Origin: Micromonospora pisi
GTDB taxonomy: Bacteria > Actinomycetota > Actinomycetes > Mycobacteriales > Micromonosporaceae
NCBI RefSeq assembly: GCF_003633685.1
Contig: NZ_RBKT01000001.1
Span: 1 to 64,000 of the forward strand
Direction: 5' to 3'
DNA: 64,000 bases
Part shown: one piece after another, positions 27,332 to 36,050 of the stretch
How positions within the stretch are numbered: the first letter of the stretch is position 1
Layout: every line of letters begins with the position of its first letter
The notes under the pieces: model-generated
Told to the model about the DNA's origin: nothing
The model's input: only the letters and a program-made list of their open reading frames with translations
The model's database searches: none
Made by a program: the position numbers and the translations under genes

Positions 27332-28627
27332 TTAGGGAACACGGACCGCGGTGACCCGGGTGACCGTGTCTGGTGGGCTACCCACGGAGGTGGGGTCGGC
27401 AATCACCCGATCCACGACCACGCCCGCCGCGCCACGGGCGGCGGCGGTGAAGCCGAGGTCGGACGCGACGAACCGGCAGTGGGCGGCTCGCCCGGCCACC
27501 GCCAGTCGGTCCAGTTCCGGTCGGGCGGCGGGGATCAGCCACTCGGCCAGCGTGGCGAAGTATCCGCCGAGCACGAGCACCCGGGGGTTGACCAGGTTGA
27601 CCAGAATCGCGCCGCCGAGTCCGAGCCACCGGCCGACCTCGGCGACGGCGTCCAGTGCGACCGGGTCGCCGGCCGCCAGCCGCCGGTGCAGTTCCGCGAC
27701 CCGCTCCTCGGGTACCCGTAACGGGCCGGACTCCAGGCCGTACGCCCGGTCCGGGGTGACCGCGCGGACCAGCTCGGCGAGCCCGACCTTCGTCTCCCAG
27801 CAGCCGGTGCGGCCGCAACCGCAGCGCCGGCCGGCCGGATCCACCGGCAGGTGGCCCACCTCACCGGAGAAGCCGTCGGTCCCGCGCAGGAGCCGCCCGT
27901 CCGAGATCACCCCGCCGCCGACGCCCACCTCACCGGTGAGGTAGACCAGATCACGGGTGCCGGCCGCGACGCCGTAGGTGTGTTCGGCCAGGGCGGCGAG
28001 GTTGGCGTCGTTGTCCACCACCACCCGCAGGCCGGCCGGGAGGGCGGCGACCAGCCGTGGCCCGAGTGGCAGGTCATGCCAGTCGAGGTTGGGCGCGAGC
28101 ACGACCGCACCGTGCGCGACGTCGACGAGTCCGGGCACCGCGACGGTCACCCCGACCGGTACGGCGCCGCGGCGCTCCAGGTCGCGCAGCGCCTCCAGGA
28201 TCACCTCGGTCAGCGCGGCCACGCACCGGTCCGGTCCGCCCGCCGTCGCGTCGAATGCGATCCGGCGCTCCACCAGGACCCGGCCGGCCAGGTCGGTGGC
28301 GTGTACGCCGATGTAGTCGACGTTGATCGCTACCCCGAGGGCGCCGACGCCGGCCCCGTCGAGTGCCACCGCCCGGCCCGGTCTGCCGGCGGTGCCCGAA
28401 TACTCCAGCCCGGTTTCCTGGACCAGTTGTCGGGCCAGCAGTTCGTCGACCAGGCTGGAGACGGTCGCCTTGTGCAGGCCGGTGCCGGCGGCGATGGCGG
28501 CGCGGGAGCGGGGCCCGTGGGCCCGCAGGTGGCCGAGCGTCCGGGAGAGGTTCGCGCGTCGCAACGACAGCTGGTCGCCCGGTGCGCTCGCCGGGTGGAG
28601 CGGACCGGAACGCGGTGCAGTGGACAT
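27332..28627 (-). CDS. ROK-family transcriptional repressor
   Basis: A 431-residue regulator. An N-terminal winged helix (about 20-80: RSRAAIAAGTGLHKATVSSL) is followed by a ROK sugar-kinase-like domain with the ROK signature and zinc site CGCGRTGCWE. ATP/sugar-site sequences (LTGEVGVGGGVISDG) are kept. ROK repressors release DNA on binding a sugar; xylose, N-acetylglucosamine and glucose types exist. The neighbouring ThuA-CBM6 gene 183 bases downstream is the likely target. The divergent gap to 28803 contains the palindrome ATATCGATAT (28676-28685) and a GTTGGTTAGT stretch, possible operator sites. Confidence 0.9.
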   Translation of the reverse strand: MSTAPRSGPLHPASAPGDQLSLRRANLSRTLGHLRAHGPRSRAAIAAGTGLHKATVSSLVDELLARQLVQETGLEYSGTAGRPGRAVALDGAGVGALGVAINVDYIGVHATDLAGRVLVERRIAFDATAGGPDRCVAALTEVILEALRDLERRGAVPVGVTVAVPGLVDVAHGAVVLAPNLDWHDLPLGPRLVAALPAGLRVVVDNDANLAALAEHTYGVAAGTRDLVYLTGEVGVGGGVISDGRLLRGTDGFSGEVGHLPVDPAGRRCGCGRTGCWETKVGLAELVRAVTPDRAYGLESGPLRVPEERVAELHRRLAAGDPVALDAVAEVGRWLGLGGAILVNLVNPRVLVLGGYFATLAEWLIPAARPELDRLAVAGRAAHCRFVASDLGFTAAARGAAGVVVDRVIADPTSVGSPPDTVTRVTAVRVP

Positions 28628-28790
28628 CGCGGCCCCTGATTCGTCTGTGGGTCCGACTAACCAACCATGCGACGTATATCGATATCAAGGGGTGGCAGTC
28701 ATGGAATCCTCACTATTTTGAAACCTGCCGATAACTTATCGTCCGTGGGATCCCGGACACGTCGGTGCGGGCGGCGGCGCCGGCACCGGT

Positions 28791-28796
28791 TAGCGT
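28791..28796 (+). promoter_or_regulatory. -10 element of a leaderless promoter
   Basis: TAGCGT, six bases, then the GTG start at 28803 of the spermidine-synthase-like gene; no ribosome binding site is present. Confidence 0.45.
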
Positions 28797-28802
28797 GCAG
28801 CG

Positions 28803-29618
28803 GTGGCGAGGCAACCCCGGGCCGCGGCCCGTTCCAGCGCCGCGACGACCGAACTACTGATCGACCGGTTCCGGCCGGGCGGCCGGATCCTGCTCGCCGA
28901 GGGCGTGCCGCAGTCGTACGTCGACCTCGGCGACCCGACGTACCTGCACTTCGACTACGTACGGCGGATGGCCTCGGTGGTGGACGCGGCGGCTCCCGGC
29001 GGCGCCCCGCTGCGGGTACTGCACCTCGGCGGCGGAGGCTTCACCCTGCCCCGTTACGTGGCGGCCACCCGACCCGGCTCGGCCCAGACCGTGGTCGAGC
29101 GTGACGCCGCCCTGGTCACCCTGGTCCGACGCGAACTGCCGCTACCCACCGACGACATCCGGGTACGCGTCGCCGACGCCCGTGACGCCCTGCGGACCGA
29201 GATCGACGGGGACTACGACCTGGTACTTGCCGACGTCTACCAGGCGGCACGGATGCCCGAGCACGTCGCGAGCGTGGAATTCGCGGCCGAGGCGGCCCGG
29301 GTGCTCCGCCCGGACGGGATCTACCTGCTCAACCTGACCGACCTGCCGCTGCTGGCCTTCTCCCGGGTCCAGGCGGCCACGCTGCGCGCCGTCTTCGCCG
29401 ACGTGGCACTGATCGCGAGTCGGGCGATGCTGCGCGGCCGACGGTACGGCAACGTCGTGCTGGCCGCCGCCACCCAGCCGCAACGGCTGCCGGTGGCCCG
29501 GCTGGCCAGCCGGGCGGCCCGGGACCCGGTGCCGGGCGGGGTGCTGCACGGTGCCTCGCTGGACCGGTTCGTCGCCGCCAGCCGGCCGGTGACCGACGCC
29601 CCGACCGGCGCCGGCTGA
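28803..29618 (+). CDS. spermidine synthase-like SAM-binding protein
   Basis: A 271-residue protein with the class-I methyltransferase/polyamine-synthase fold. VDLGDPTYLHFDYVRRM near residue 40, the nucleotide-binding VLHLGGGGFTLPRYVA (about 76-91), Glu in TVVERDAALV and the catalytic-region Asp in YDLVLADVYQ match. Stand-alone actinobacterial members often lack a transport domain and their amine substrate is unknown; they may transfer aminopropyl or methyl groups. GTG start. Convergent with the NDH-2 gene, 20 bases apart. Confidence 0.85.
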   Translation: MARQPRAAARSSAATTELLIDRFRPGGRILLAEGVPQSYVDLGDPTYLHFDYVRRMASVVDAAAPGGAPLRVLHLGGGGFTLPRYVAATRPGSAQTVVERDAALVTLVRRELPLPTDDIRVRVADARDALRTEIDGDYDLVLADVYQAARMPEHVASVEFAAEAARVLRPDGIYLLNLTDLPLLAFSRVQAATLRAVFADVALIASRAMLRGRRYGNVVLAAATQPQRLPVARLASRAARDPVPGGVLHGASLDRFVAASRPVTDAPTGAG

Positions 29619-29638
29619 CCCGCCGACCACCGGTCCGG

Positions 29639-30946
29639 TCAGCGGGCGCCGACGCGGGTGGGCAGCTCCGGTGACTCGCTCTCCAGCGGTACGGCGTTGG
29701 ACGGCACCAGACCGAGTTGGACCGCCGGTCGGGACGTGGTCGCGTCGAGCAGCCAGTCCGCCGCCACCCGGACCCGGTTGCTCGGCAGCGCGAGCAGATG
29801 GTAGCCACGGGTAACCGCCTTGGCCGCCAACCCGGACAGCGGCACCTGCAACGGGTTCGCCGCCGCCTCCCGTCCCCCGAGATCCACCACGAACCCCAGG
29901 TCGTGGTGCCGGTACGCCCGACGTCGGCCCTGCCCGTACGAGGCGGCGATGTTGTGCGCCACGAGTTTGCCCTGCCGCTCGGCGTGCTGCGCGGTCATCG
30001 GGGTCACCTGCCCCGGCCGGGTCAGGTCGGGTACGGCGGCGGCGTCGCCGCAGGCGTACACCTCGGGGAAACCGGGCACGCCGAGGAACTCGTCCACGGT
30101 CAACCGGCCCCGTTCGGTGGGGAGCCCGAGGTCGGCGACGAGCGGGTCGGGGCGTACGCCGACACACCAGATCAACGACCGGGTCGGCACGTACTCGCCG
30201 TCGCTGAGCTGTACCCCGTCCGCGGTCGCCTCCTTGACCGACGTACCCATCCGGACGTCGACCCCGCGCTCGTCGAGCACCCGTTGCGCGGTCGTCGACA
30301 TCCGCTCGGCGAGTTCGGGGAGCACCCGGTCGGCGACATCCAGGAGCATCCACCGGGGGCGCGGGCCGAAGCCGGGGCGCTGCGCGATCAGCCGGTCGGT
30401 GAAGAGCTGTCCGTGCGCGGCGACCTCGGTGCCGGTGTACCCGGCACCGACCACCACGAACGTGCTGCGGGCCGCCCGCTCCCGCTGGTCGTCGGTGGTC
30501 TCCGCCAGTTCGATCTGACGGACCACGTGATCGTGCAGGAAGACCGCCTCGGGCACGCCCCGGAAGCCGTGCGCGTGTTCGGTGACGCCGGGAATCGGCA
30601 ACAGCTTGTTGACGCTGCCCACGGAGAGGACGAGCCGGTCGTAGGCGACTTCCTCCCGGTCGCCCTCGGGCGGGGTGAACCCCACCCGGCGACCGCGCAG
30701 GTCGACCCGGTCGACCTCACCGATGATCACCCGTACGCCCGGGAGGGTGCCGGTGAGCGGGACGGTGATCCGGGTCGGCTCGATGACACCGGCCGCGACC
30801 TCGGGCAGCAGGGGCAGGTAGAGGAAGTAGTCGGTCGAGTTGATCAGCGTGATCTCGGCCCGGCCACGGGCGAGCCGGGACAGGCGTTTCGCCGCGTGGT
30901 ACCCGGCGAAACCGGCCCCTACGATCACGACGCGCGGTGTGGTCAT
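29639..30946 (-). CDS. NDH-2-type NAD(P)/FAD-dependent dehydrogenase
   Basis: A 435-residue flavoprotein. Two dinucleotide motifs, VVIVGAGFAGYHAAKRL (about 6-22) and FVVVGAGYTGTEVAA (about 160-175), and the FAD-binding YACGDAAAVPD near residue 300 define a type II NADH:quinone dehydrogenase. The C-terminal end has the membrane-surface helix region (LSGLAAKAVTRGYHLLALP). It would feed electrons from NADH to menaquinone without pumping protons. The frame is open upstream, but ATG at 30946 fits the normal N-terminus. The 129-base divergent gap to 31076 is shared with the M28 peptidase. Confidence 0.9.
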   Translation of the reverse strand: MTTPRVVIVGAGFAGYHAAKRLSRLARGRAEITLINSTDYFLYLPLLPEVAAGVIEPTRITVPLTGTLPGVRVIIGEVDRVDLRGRRVGFTPPEGDREEVAYDRLVLSVGSVNKLLPIPGVTEHAHGFRGVPEAVFLHDHVVRQIELAETTDDQRERAARSTFVVVGAGYTGTEVAAHGQLFTDRLIAQRPGFGPRPRWMLLDVADRVLPELAERMSTTAQRVLDERGVDVRMGTSVKEATADGVQLSDGEYVPTRSLIWCVGVRPDPLVADLGLPTERGRLTVDEFLGVPGFPEVYACGDAAAVPDLTRPGQVTPMTAQHAERQGKLVAHNIAASYGQGRRRAYRHHDLGFVVDLGGREAAANPLQVPLSGLAAKAVTRGYHLLALPSNRVRVAADWLLDATTSRPAVQLGLVPSNAVPLESESPELPTRVGAR

Positions 30947-31039
30947 AACCAGTGCCGTTCCCGGGCACAAGCGGGACAAACCTCGACCGGTGGACCGTTG
31001 GCGACCGGACCCGCCGACGTTGACCGACACCCGAAGTCA

Positions 31040-31069
31040 TTGACACTCATCACGTTGATTGATGACGAT
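31040..31069 (+). promoter_or_regulatory. leaderless promoter of the M28 peptidase
   Basis: TTGACA (31040-31045), an 18-base spacer, GACGAT (31064-31069), then six bases to the ATG at 31076. The -35 is the only perfect consensus I saw in front of a gene in the window. Confidence 0.5.
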
Positions 31070-31075
31070 GATCTC

Positions 31076-32524
31076 ATGCCATCTGACGAATCCCACGGCC
31101 CCGTGCCCACGAAGCCGACCCGCCGTACCTTCCTCTCCGCTGCCACCGTCACCGCCGCGGCGGCGGTCGCCGCGCCACTGGCCGCCGACCCGGCGCGGGC
31201 CGGCGGGCACGGCGCGGACGACGGCCCCGGCCGGCCGGTCCGGCCACAGTCACCCGACCGTGAGCTGCGCCGCCTGCTGGCCGAGGTGGACCAGCGGCGG
31301 ATCGAGGCGATCGTACGGCGGCTGGCCGCGTTCGGGACCCGGCACACCCTGTCGAGCCAGGACGACCCGGAGCGTGGCATCGGCGCCGCCCGGGACTGGA
31401 TCCACCAGCAGTTGCAGAGCTACGTGGCGGGCTCCGGTGGCCGACTGACGGTCGAGTTGCAGTCGTACATCCAGCAGCCGGCGTCCCGGATCCCGGTGCC
31501 GACCCGGATCACCAACGTGGTCGCCACCCTCCGAGGCACCACCTCACCCGATCGGGTCTACGTGATCACCGGTCACTACGACTCGCGGTGCACCGACGTC
31601 ATGGACTTCACCAGCGACGCCCCCGGCGCGGACGACGACGCCTCCGGAGTGGCGGTGCTGATGGAACTGGCGCGGGTGATGTCGACCCGGCCGATGGAGG
31701 CGACGGTCGTCTTCGCCGCCGTCGCCGGCGAGGAACAGAACCTGTACGGCTCGACCTACCTGGCCCAGCAGTACAAGGCCGCCGGTACGGACATCCAGGG
31801 CATGTTCAGCAACGACATCGTCGGCAGCAGCAGGGCCGACGACGGTACCCGGGACCCGAAGTCCGTACGCCTGTTCGCCGAGGGGGTGCCGACCTCCGAA
31901 ACCCCGGGGCAGGCGAGCACCCGCCAGTCCGTGGGCGGCGAGAACGACTCATCCTCGCGTCAGCTCGCCCGGTTCGTCAGTGACGTGGCGGAGAACAGCG
32001 CCACCGGCATGGGCGTACGGGTGGTCTACCGACGGGACCGCTACCTGCGCGGCAGCGACCACATCGCGTTCCTGCGCGAGGGCTGGCCGGCGGGTCGGTT
32101 CACCGAACCGAACGAGGACTTCGCCCACCAGCACCAGGATGTCCGGGTGGTGGACGGCAAACAGTTCGGCGACCTGCCCGAATTCTGCGACTTCGGGTAC
32201 ATCACCCGGGTGGCCAGGGTCAACGGCGCGGTGCTCTGGTCCCTGGCGCAGGGCCCGGGTACGCCGAAGCGGGCGACCATCGTGACCACCAACCTGACCA
32301 ACGACACCGAGCTGCGTTGGGAGCGCGGCACCGAGCCGGACCTGGCCGGTTACGAGGTGCTCTGGCGGGAGACGACGGCACCGGAGTGGACCCACGCGAT
32401 CGAGGTCGGCGACGTCACCACGACGACCGTCAACCTCTCCAAGGACAACGTCTTCTTCGGCATCCGGGCGGTGGACCGGGACGGTCACCGCAGCCCGGTC
32501 GCCTTCCCACAGCCGGGGAGCTGA
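31076..32524 (+). CDS. Tat-exported M28 metallopeptidase with C-terminal fibronectin-like region
   Basis: A 482-residue protein. A twin-arginine signal (TRRTFLSAATVTAAAA, about residues 16-31) directs export of the folded, metallated enzyme. The M28 zinc aminopeptidase domain (about 60-390) has all expected ligands: His167 (GHYDSR), Asp187 in GADDDASG, Glu219/Glu220 (AGEEQNLYGS), Asp247 (NDIVGS) and His329 (GSDHIAF). The last 80 residues form a beta-rich module. It probably releases N-terminal amino acids outside the cell. No ribosome binding site is present. Confidence 0.9.
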   Translation: MPSDESHGPVPTKPTRRTFLSAATVTAAAAVAAPLAADPARAGGHGADDGPGRPVRPQSPDRELRRLLAEVDQRRIEAIVRRLAAFGTRHTLSSQDDPERGIGAARDWIHQQLQSYVAGSGGRLTVELQSYIQQPASRIPVPTRITNVVATLRGTTSPDRVYVITGHYDSRCTDVMDFTSDAPGADDDASGVAVLMELARVMSTRPMEATVVFAAVAGEEQNLYGSTYLAQQYKAAGTDIQGMFSNDIVGSSRADDGTRDPKSVRLFAEGVPTSETPGQASTRQSVGGENDSSSRQLARFVSDVAENSATGMGVRVVYRRDRYLRGSDHIAFLREGWPAGRFTEPNEDFAHQHQDVRVVDGKQFGDLPEFCDFGYITRVARVNGAVLWSLAQGPGTPKRATIVTTNLTNDTELRWERGTEPDLAGYEVLWRETTAPEWTHAIEVGDVTTTTVNLSKDNVFFGIRAVDRDGHRSPVAFPQPGS

Positions 32525-32554
32525 GACCGGGCCGGGAAGCTGAGACCGGGCCGG
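32519..32554 (+). repeat. 19-bp tandem duplication across a stop codon
   Basis: The unit AGCTGAGACCGGGCCGGGA (32519-32537) is repeated at once (32538-32554, 17 bases retained). The first unit holds the stop codon of the M28 gene, so the second copy is untranslated. Confidence 0.8.
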
Positions 32555-32581
32555 CTGGCCCGGCTCCCCGGACCGGACGGA

Positions 32582-32616
32582 ACGCCCCACCGCGATCGGA
32601 ACCAGCGGTGGGGCGT
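32582..32616. terminator. bidirectional 12-bp hairpin
   Basis: ACGCCCCACCGC (32582-32593) pairs perfectly with GCGGTGGGGCGT (32605-32616) across 11 bases, between the convergent M28 and membrane-protein genes. Confidence 0.75.
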
Positions 32617-32643
32617 CGACCGCCCGGAGCGTCGGTGGGCTGC

Positions 32644-33051
32644 TCAGGCCGCTCCTCCGGAGGTCAGTCCGCCGTGCCGCCGGGCGGCCAGGGCACGGGC
32701 GGTGAGCACGGCCAGACCGGTGTACGCGGTGACCACCACGACGGAGGCCAGAACACCGACCGACGTCACCACGACCACCAGGACCACGACGGCGCCGCCG
32801 GCCACCAGACCCGCGCCCGGCACGCCCAGCAGACGCAGCGGCCACCACATCCCGAACGGAACCACCAGCGTCTGCAACGCGAGCAGGAACATCCCGAGAC
32901 CGATGTTCGCGTCCGGGCTCGGCGCGATGGCCTCGACCAGGGCGGCGACGGCATGCCCGAGCCCCCACACGGCGCCGCTGACCACGGCGGCGGCGAGGGC
33001 GCCGAGCACGGCTTGGCGAGGGGTGGAGAGGGTTCGCTCGACAGGTCTCAT
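32644..33051 (-). CDS. hypothetical four-helix membrane protein
   Basis: A 135-residue protein with four hydrophobic segments (about 13-35, 49-67, 73-98, 99-120) and a short basic end. No family recognised. ATG at 33051 is preferred because upstream in-frame starts lie in low-quality sequence; GAGAAT ends eight bases upstream, so this too may be leaderless. It is divergent from the helicase gene. Confidence 0.65.
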   Translation of the reverse strand: MRPVERTLSTPRQAVLGALAAAVVSGAVWGLGHAVAALVEAIAPSPDANIGLGMFLLALQTLVVPFGMWWPLRLLGVPGAGLVAGGAVVVLVVVVTSVGVLASVVVVTAYTGLAVLTARALAARRHGGLTSGGAA

Positions 33052-33187
33052 GGCGACGATTCTCGTCCGGAGCGGGCCGGGCCCACCTGAGTCGCGGGGC
33101 TCACCCACGACCGTAAGCACAGGCGCGCGGGGCCCCGAACACCGGTAGTTGAAACAGACCAACCGGGGTAATGAAAAGCTTGTGGGT

Positions 33188-34924
33188 ATGAGTTCCGAGA
33201 GCGTACGGCCCGATCCAGTAGCCCCCGTCGATCCCAGCGGCACCGACGACGGGCCCGGCACCTTCGCCGATCTGGGGTTGCGGGCCGAACTGCTCGGTGC
33301 CTTGGCCGCCCTCGGCTACGAGGAGCCGACCGCGATCCAGCGGGAGACGATCCCGCCCCTGCTGGCCGGAGGCGACCTGCTCGGCCAGGCGGCCACCGGC
33401 ACCGGCAAGACCGCCGCCTTCGCCCTGCCCCTGCTGCACCGGATGCCCGCCGAGCGTCGTTCCGGCGACCCGTCGGCGCTGGTGCTCGTACCCACCCGCG
33501 AGCTGGCCGTGCAGGTTTCCGAGGCGGTCCACCGCTACGGCCGGGAACTCGGCGTACGGGTGCTGCCCATCTACGGCGGGCAGCCGATCGGCCGGCAGTT
33601 GCGGGTGCTGGACGGCGGGGTGGACGTGGTCGTGGCCACCCCGGGGCGGGCTCTGGACCACATCGCCCGGGGCACCCTGCGACTGGGTGAGCTGCGCACG
33701 GTGGTGCTGGACGAGGCCGACGAGATGCTCGACATGGGCTTCGCCGAGGACATCGAGGCGATTCTCGCGCAGACCCCGGAGCAGCGACAGACGGTGCTCT
33801 TCTCCGCCACCATGCCGGCCCGGATCGACGGAATGGCCCGCCAGCATCTGCGCAACCCGGTACGGATCGAGATCGGCCGACCATCGCCCGCCTCCGGCAC
33901 CGCTCCCCTGGTCCGGCAGACCGCGTACGTGGTGGCCCGGGCGCACAAGCCGGCCGCGCTCGGCCGGGTGCTCGACGCCGAGTCCCCGACCGCCGCGATC
34001 GTCTTCTGCCGCAGCCGGGAGGAGGTCGACCGGCTCACCGAGACCATGAACGGCCGGGGCTACCGGGCCGAGGCGCTGCACGGCGGGATGAGCCAGGAAC
34101 AGCGCGACCGGGTGATGGGCCGGTTGCGCACCGGTACGGCCGACCTCCTGGTGGCGACCGACGTCGCCGCGCGCGGCTTGGACATCGAACAGCTCACCCA
34201 TGTCTTCAACTACGACGTGCCGTCGGCGCCGGAGTCGTACGTGCACCGGATCGGACGGGTCGGCCGCGCCGGACGGCAGGGGGTCGCGATCACCCTCGCC
34301 GAGCCGCGCGAACACCGCATGCTCAAAACCATCGAGCGGGTCACCGGCCAGCGGATCTCGATCGACAAGGTGCCGACCGTCGCGGACATGCGGACCCGAC
34401 GGCTGGAGCTGACCCGGGCGGCGCTCCAGGAGAGCCTGCTGGAGGACGACCTCGATCAGTTCCGGGTGATCGTCGAGACGCTGGCCGACGAGTTCGACGT
34501 GATGGAGGTGGCGCTGGCGGCGGTGAAGCTGGCCCACGAGGCGGCCGGGATTCCGGTCGACGACGAGGAGATCCCGCACGTGACGCTCCGCAACGAGCGG
34601 GGCGAGCGGGACGGCCGAGGTGCCCGGGAGGGTCGTGGCCGGGACGCCCAGCGCCCCGGCCGGTCCCGCCAGGGCGGCATGGCCTGCCTCTTCATCGGGG
34701 TGGGCCGGCGCTCCGGCATCCGTCCGCAGGACCTGGTCGGCGCCATCACCGGGGAGACCGGGGTCAGCGGGCGGGAGATCGGCTCGATCGAGATCGCCGA
34801 CCGGTTCTCCCTGGTCGAGGTGCCACAGGCGGCGGCGGACGAGGTGATCAGCCGGCTGCGCGGCACCACGATCAAGGGCCGTCGGGCGACCGTACGCCGG
34901 GACCGGGACGGCGCCCGCGACTAG
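33188..34924 (+). CDS. DEAD-box RNA helicase of the CsdA/DbpA type
   Basis: A 578-residue helicase. Q motif around residue 45, motif I GTGKT (71-75), motif II DEAD (175-178), SATMP (motif III) and HRIGRVGRAG (motif VI). An Arg/Gly-rich linker leads to a C-terminal DbpA-type RNA-binding domain (about 495-575: MACLFIGVGRRSGIRPQDLV, FSLVEVPQAAADEVI). Such enzymes remodel rRNA during ribosome assembly, cold shock and mRNA decay. The ATG at 33188 gives the expected N-terminus; a better TTGAAA -35 lies at 33149. Convergent with the esterase gene. Confidence 0.93.
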   Translation: MSSESVRPDPVAPVDPSGTDDGPGTFADLGLRAELLGALAALGYEEPTAIQRETIPPLLAGGDLLGQAATGTGKTAAFALPLLHRMPAERRSGDPSALVLVPTRELAVQVSEAVHRYGRELGVRVLPIYGGQPIGRQLRVLDGGVDVVVATPGRALDHIARGTLRLGELRTVVLDEADEMLDMGFAEDIEAILAQTPEQRQTVLFSATMPARIDGMARQHLRNPVRIEIGRPSPASGTAPLVRQTAYVVARAHKPAALGRVLDAESPTAAIVFCRSREEVDRLTETMNGRGYRAEALHGGMSQEQRDRVMGRLRTGTADLLVATDVAARGLDIEQLTHVFNYDVPSAPESYVHRIGRVGRAGRQGVAITLAEPREHRMLKTIERVTGQRISIDKVPTVADMRTRRLELTRAALQESLLEDDLDQFRVIVETLADEFDVMEVALAAVKLAHEAAGIPVDDEEIPHVTLRNERGERDGRGAREGRGRDAQRPGRSRQGGMACLFIGVGRRSGIRPQDLVGAITGETGVSGREIGSIEIADRFSLVEVPQAAADEVISRLRGTTIKGRRATVRRDRDGARD

Positions 34925-34966
34925 CACCGATCAACCGTGGCGGGGCCGGCCCGGCCCGGCCCGTGC

Positions 34967-35983
34967 TCAGCGGAGGACCCGGCGGCGCCCGCCCGGTCGT
35001 CCCCCGCGCGAGGTGAGAATTCGGGGGCCGGGACAGGGCGTCCGCGCAGGGCCGGTCGGTCGCGCGGCCGCCTCCGCCTTGAGTTCGGCCGGTGGTTCGG
35101 GCCGCCGCAGCACCTCGACGATCTCGGTGATGACCCGTCTGGCTTCGGGGATCGGGGTGAGCACCCAGTCGTGCAGCATGCCCGGATACTCGTGCAGGGC
35201 GATCTCGGTGCCCTGCTCGGCCGCGAGTTCCCGGAGTCGTCGGGCGTCCGGGTTGAGCACGTCCCGGGTCCCGGTGAAGAGGGTCACCCGGCCCAGGTCG
35301 TGCAGTGGGCCGTTGATCGGACTCACCTGCGGTACGGAGGGCAGGTCCGGGAGCGCGTACAGGTGACCGAGGGACCTCAGGTGCGCGGCGTTCAACAGCG
35401 GATCCCGGCGTGCCACCGCGGAGATGTCCGGGTTGGTCATGGTCGCGTCGAGCCATGGCGAGAGCAGCACGAGGTCGCCGGGGCGGGCGGTGTCGTCCGG
35501 CAGGGACTGCACCAGCGCCAGGGCCATGCCGGCGCCCGACGAGTCGCCGACCACCGCCAACCGGTCCACCGGACCCCGCGCCACGATCCGCTGGTAGAGC
35601 CGGATCAGGGTCGGGAAGATGTCGCGGTGCCCGTACTCCGGGGTGAGCGGGTAGATCGGCACGGTGACGGTGCGGTCGGTCCGCTCGGCGAGGCGGGCGA
35701 TGAGGTTCCAGTGCCCAACGGTGATCTCGGTGGCGTACGCACCTCCGTGCAGGTAGACGAGCTGCCCGGAGGTGCCGCCGGAGGCCGGCGTGAGGACGTA
35801 CGTGGGCCAGCCCTCGAAGTCCTGCCGGTCGATGGCCACGTGCCGCAGGATCGGCGGCCGGTGGCCCTGGGGATCCCTCGGCGCGGCCGAGGCGCCGATG
35901 AAGCGTTTCGGGGCGAACTGCCACCGCTTGACTCCGGCGAGGGTCAGCGACACGGTGAGGAGGCGGCTGCTGATGCTGTGCAT
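34967..35983 (-). CDS. HSL-family alpha/beta hydrolase (esterase)
   Basis: A 338-residue enzyme. The oxyanion-hole motif HGGAYATE, the nucleophile elbow VVGDSSGAGMA (Ser in GDSSG), a later Asp (TRDVLNPD) and His (MLHDWVLTP) make a complete catalytic set of the hormone-sensitive-lipase group. Likely cytosolic carboxylesterase. A long Pro/Arg-rich C-terminal tail (about 300-338) is unusual. The ATG follows AAGGAA. It lies 67 bases after the PAP2 gene on the same strand, so probably in the same unit. Confidence 0.9.
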   Translation of the reverse strand: MHSISSRLLTVSLTLAGVKRWQFAPKRFIGASAAPRDPQGHRPPILRHVAIDRQDFEGWPTYVLTPASGGTSGQLVYLHGGAYATEITVGHWNLIARLAERTDRTVTVPIYPLTPEYGHRDIFPTLIRLYQRIVARGPVDRLAVVGDSSGAGMALALVQSLPDDTARPGDLVLLSPWLDATMTNPDISAVARRDPLLNAAHLRSLGHLYALPDLPSVPQVSPINGPLHDLGRVTLFTGTRDVLNPDARRLRELAAEQGTEIALHEYPGMLHDWVLTPIPEARRVITEIVEVLRRPEPPAELKAEAAARPTGPARTPCPGPRILTSRGGRPGGRRRVLR

Positions 35984-36050
35984 GGTGGGCGGTTCCTTCG
36001 TCTTCGCGGTCAGAGCGGGTTGGTGCGCGGGCGCGAGGCGTTCCGGGCGG

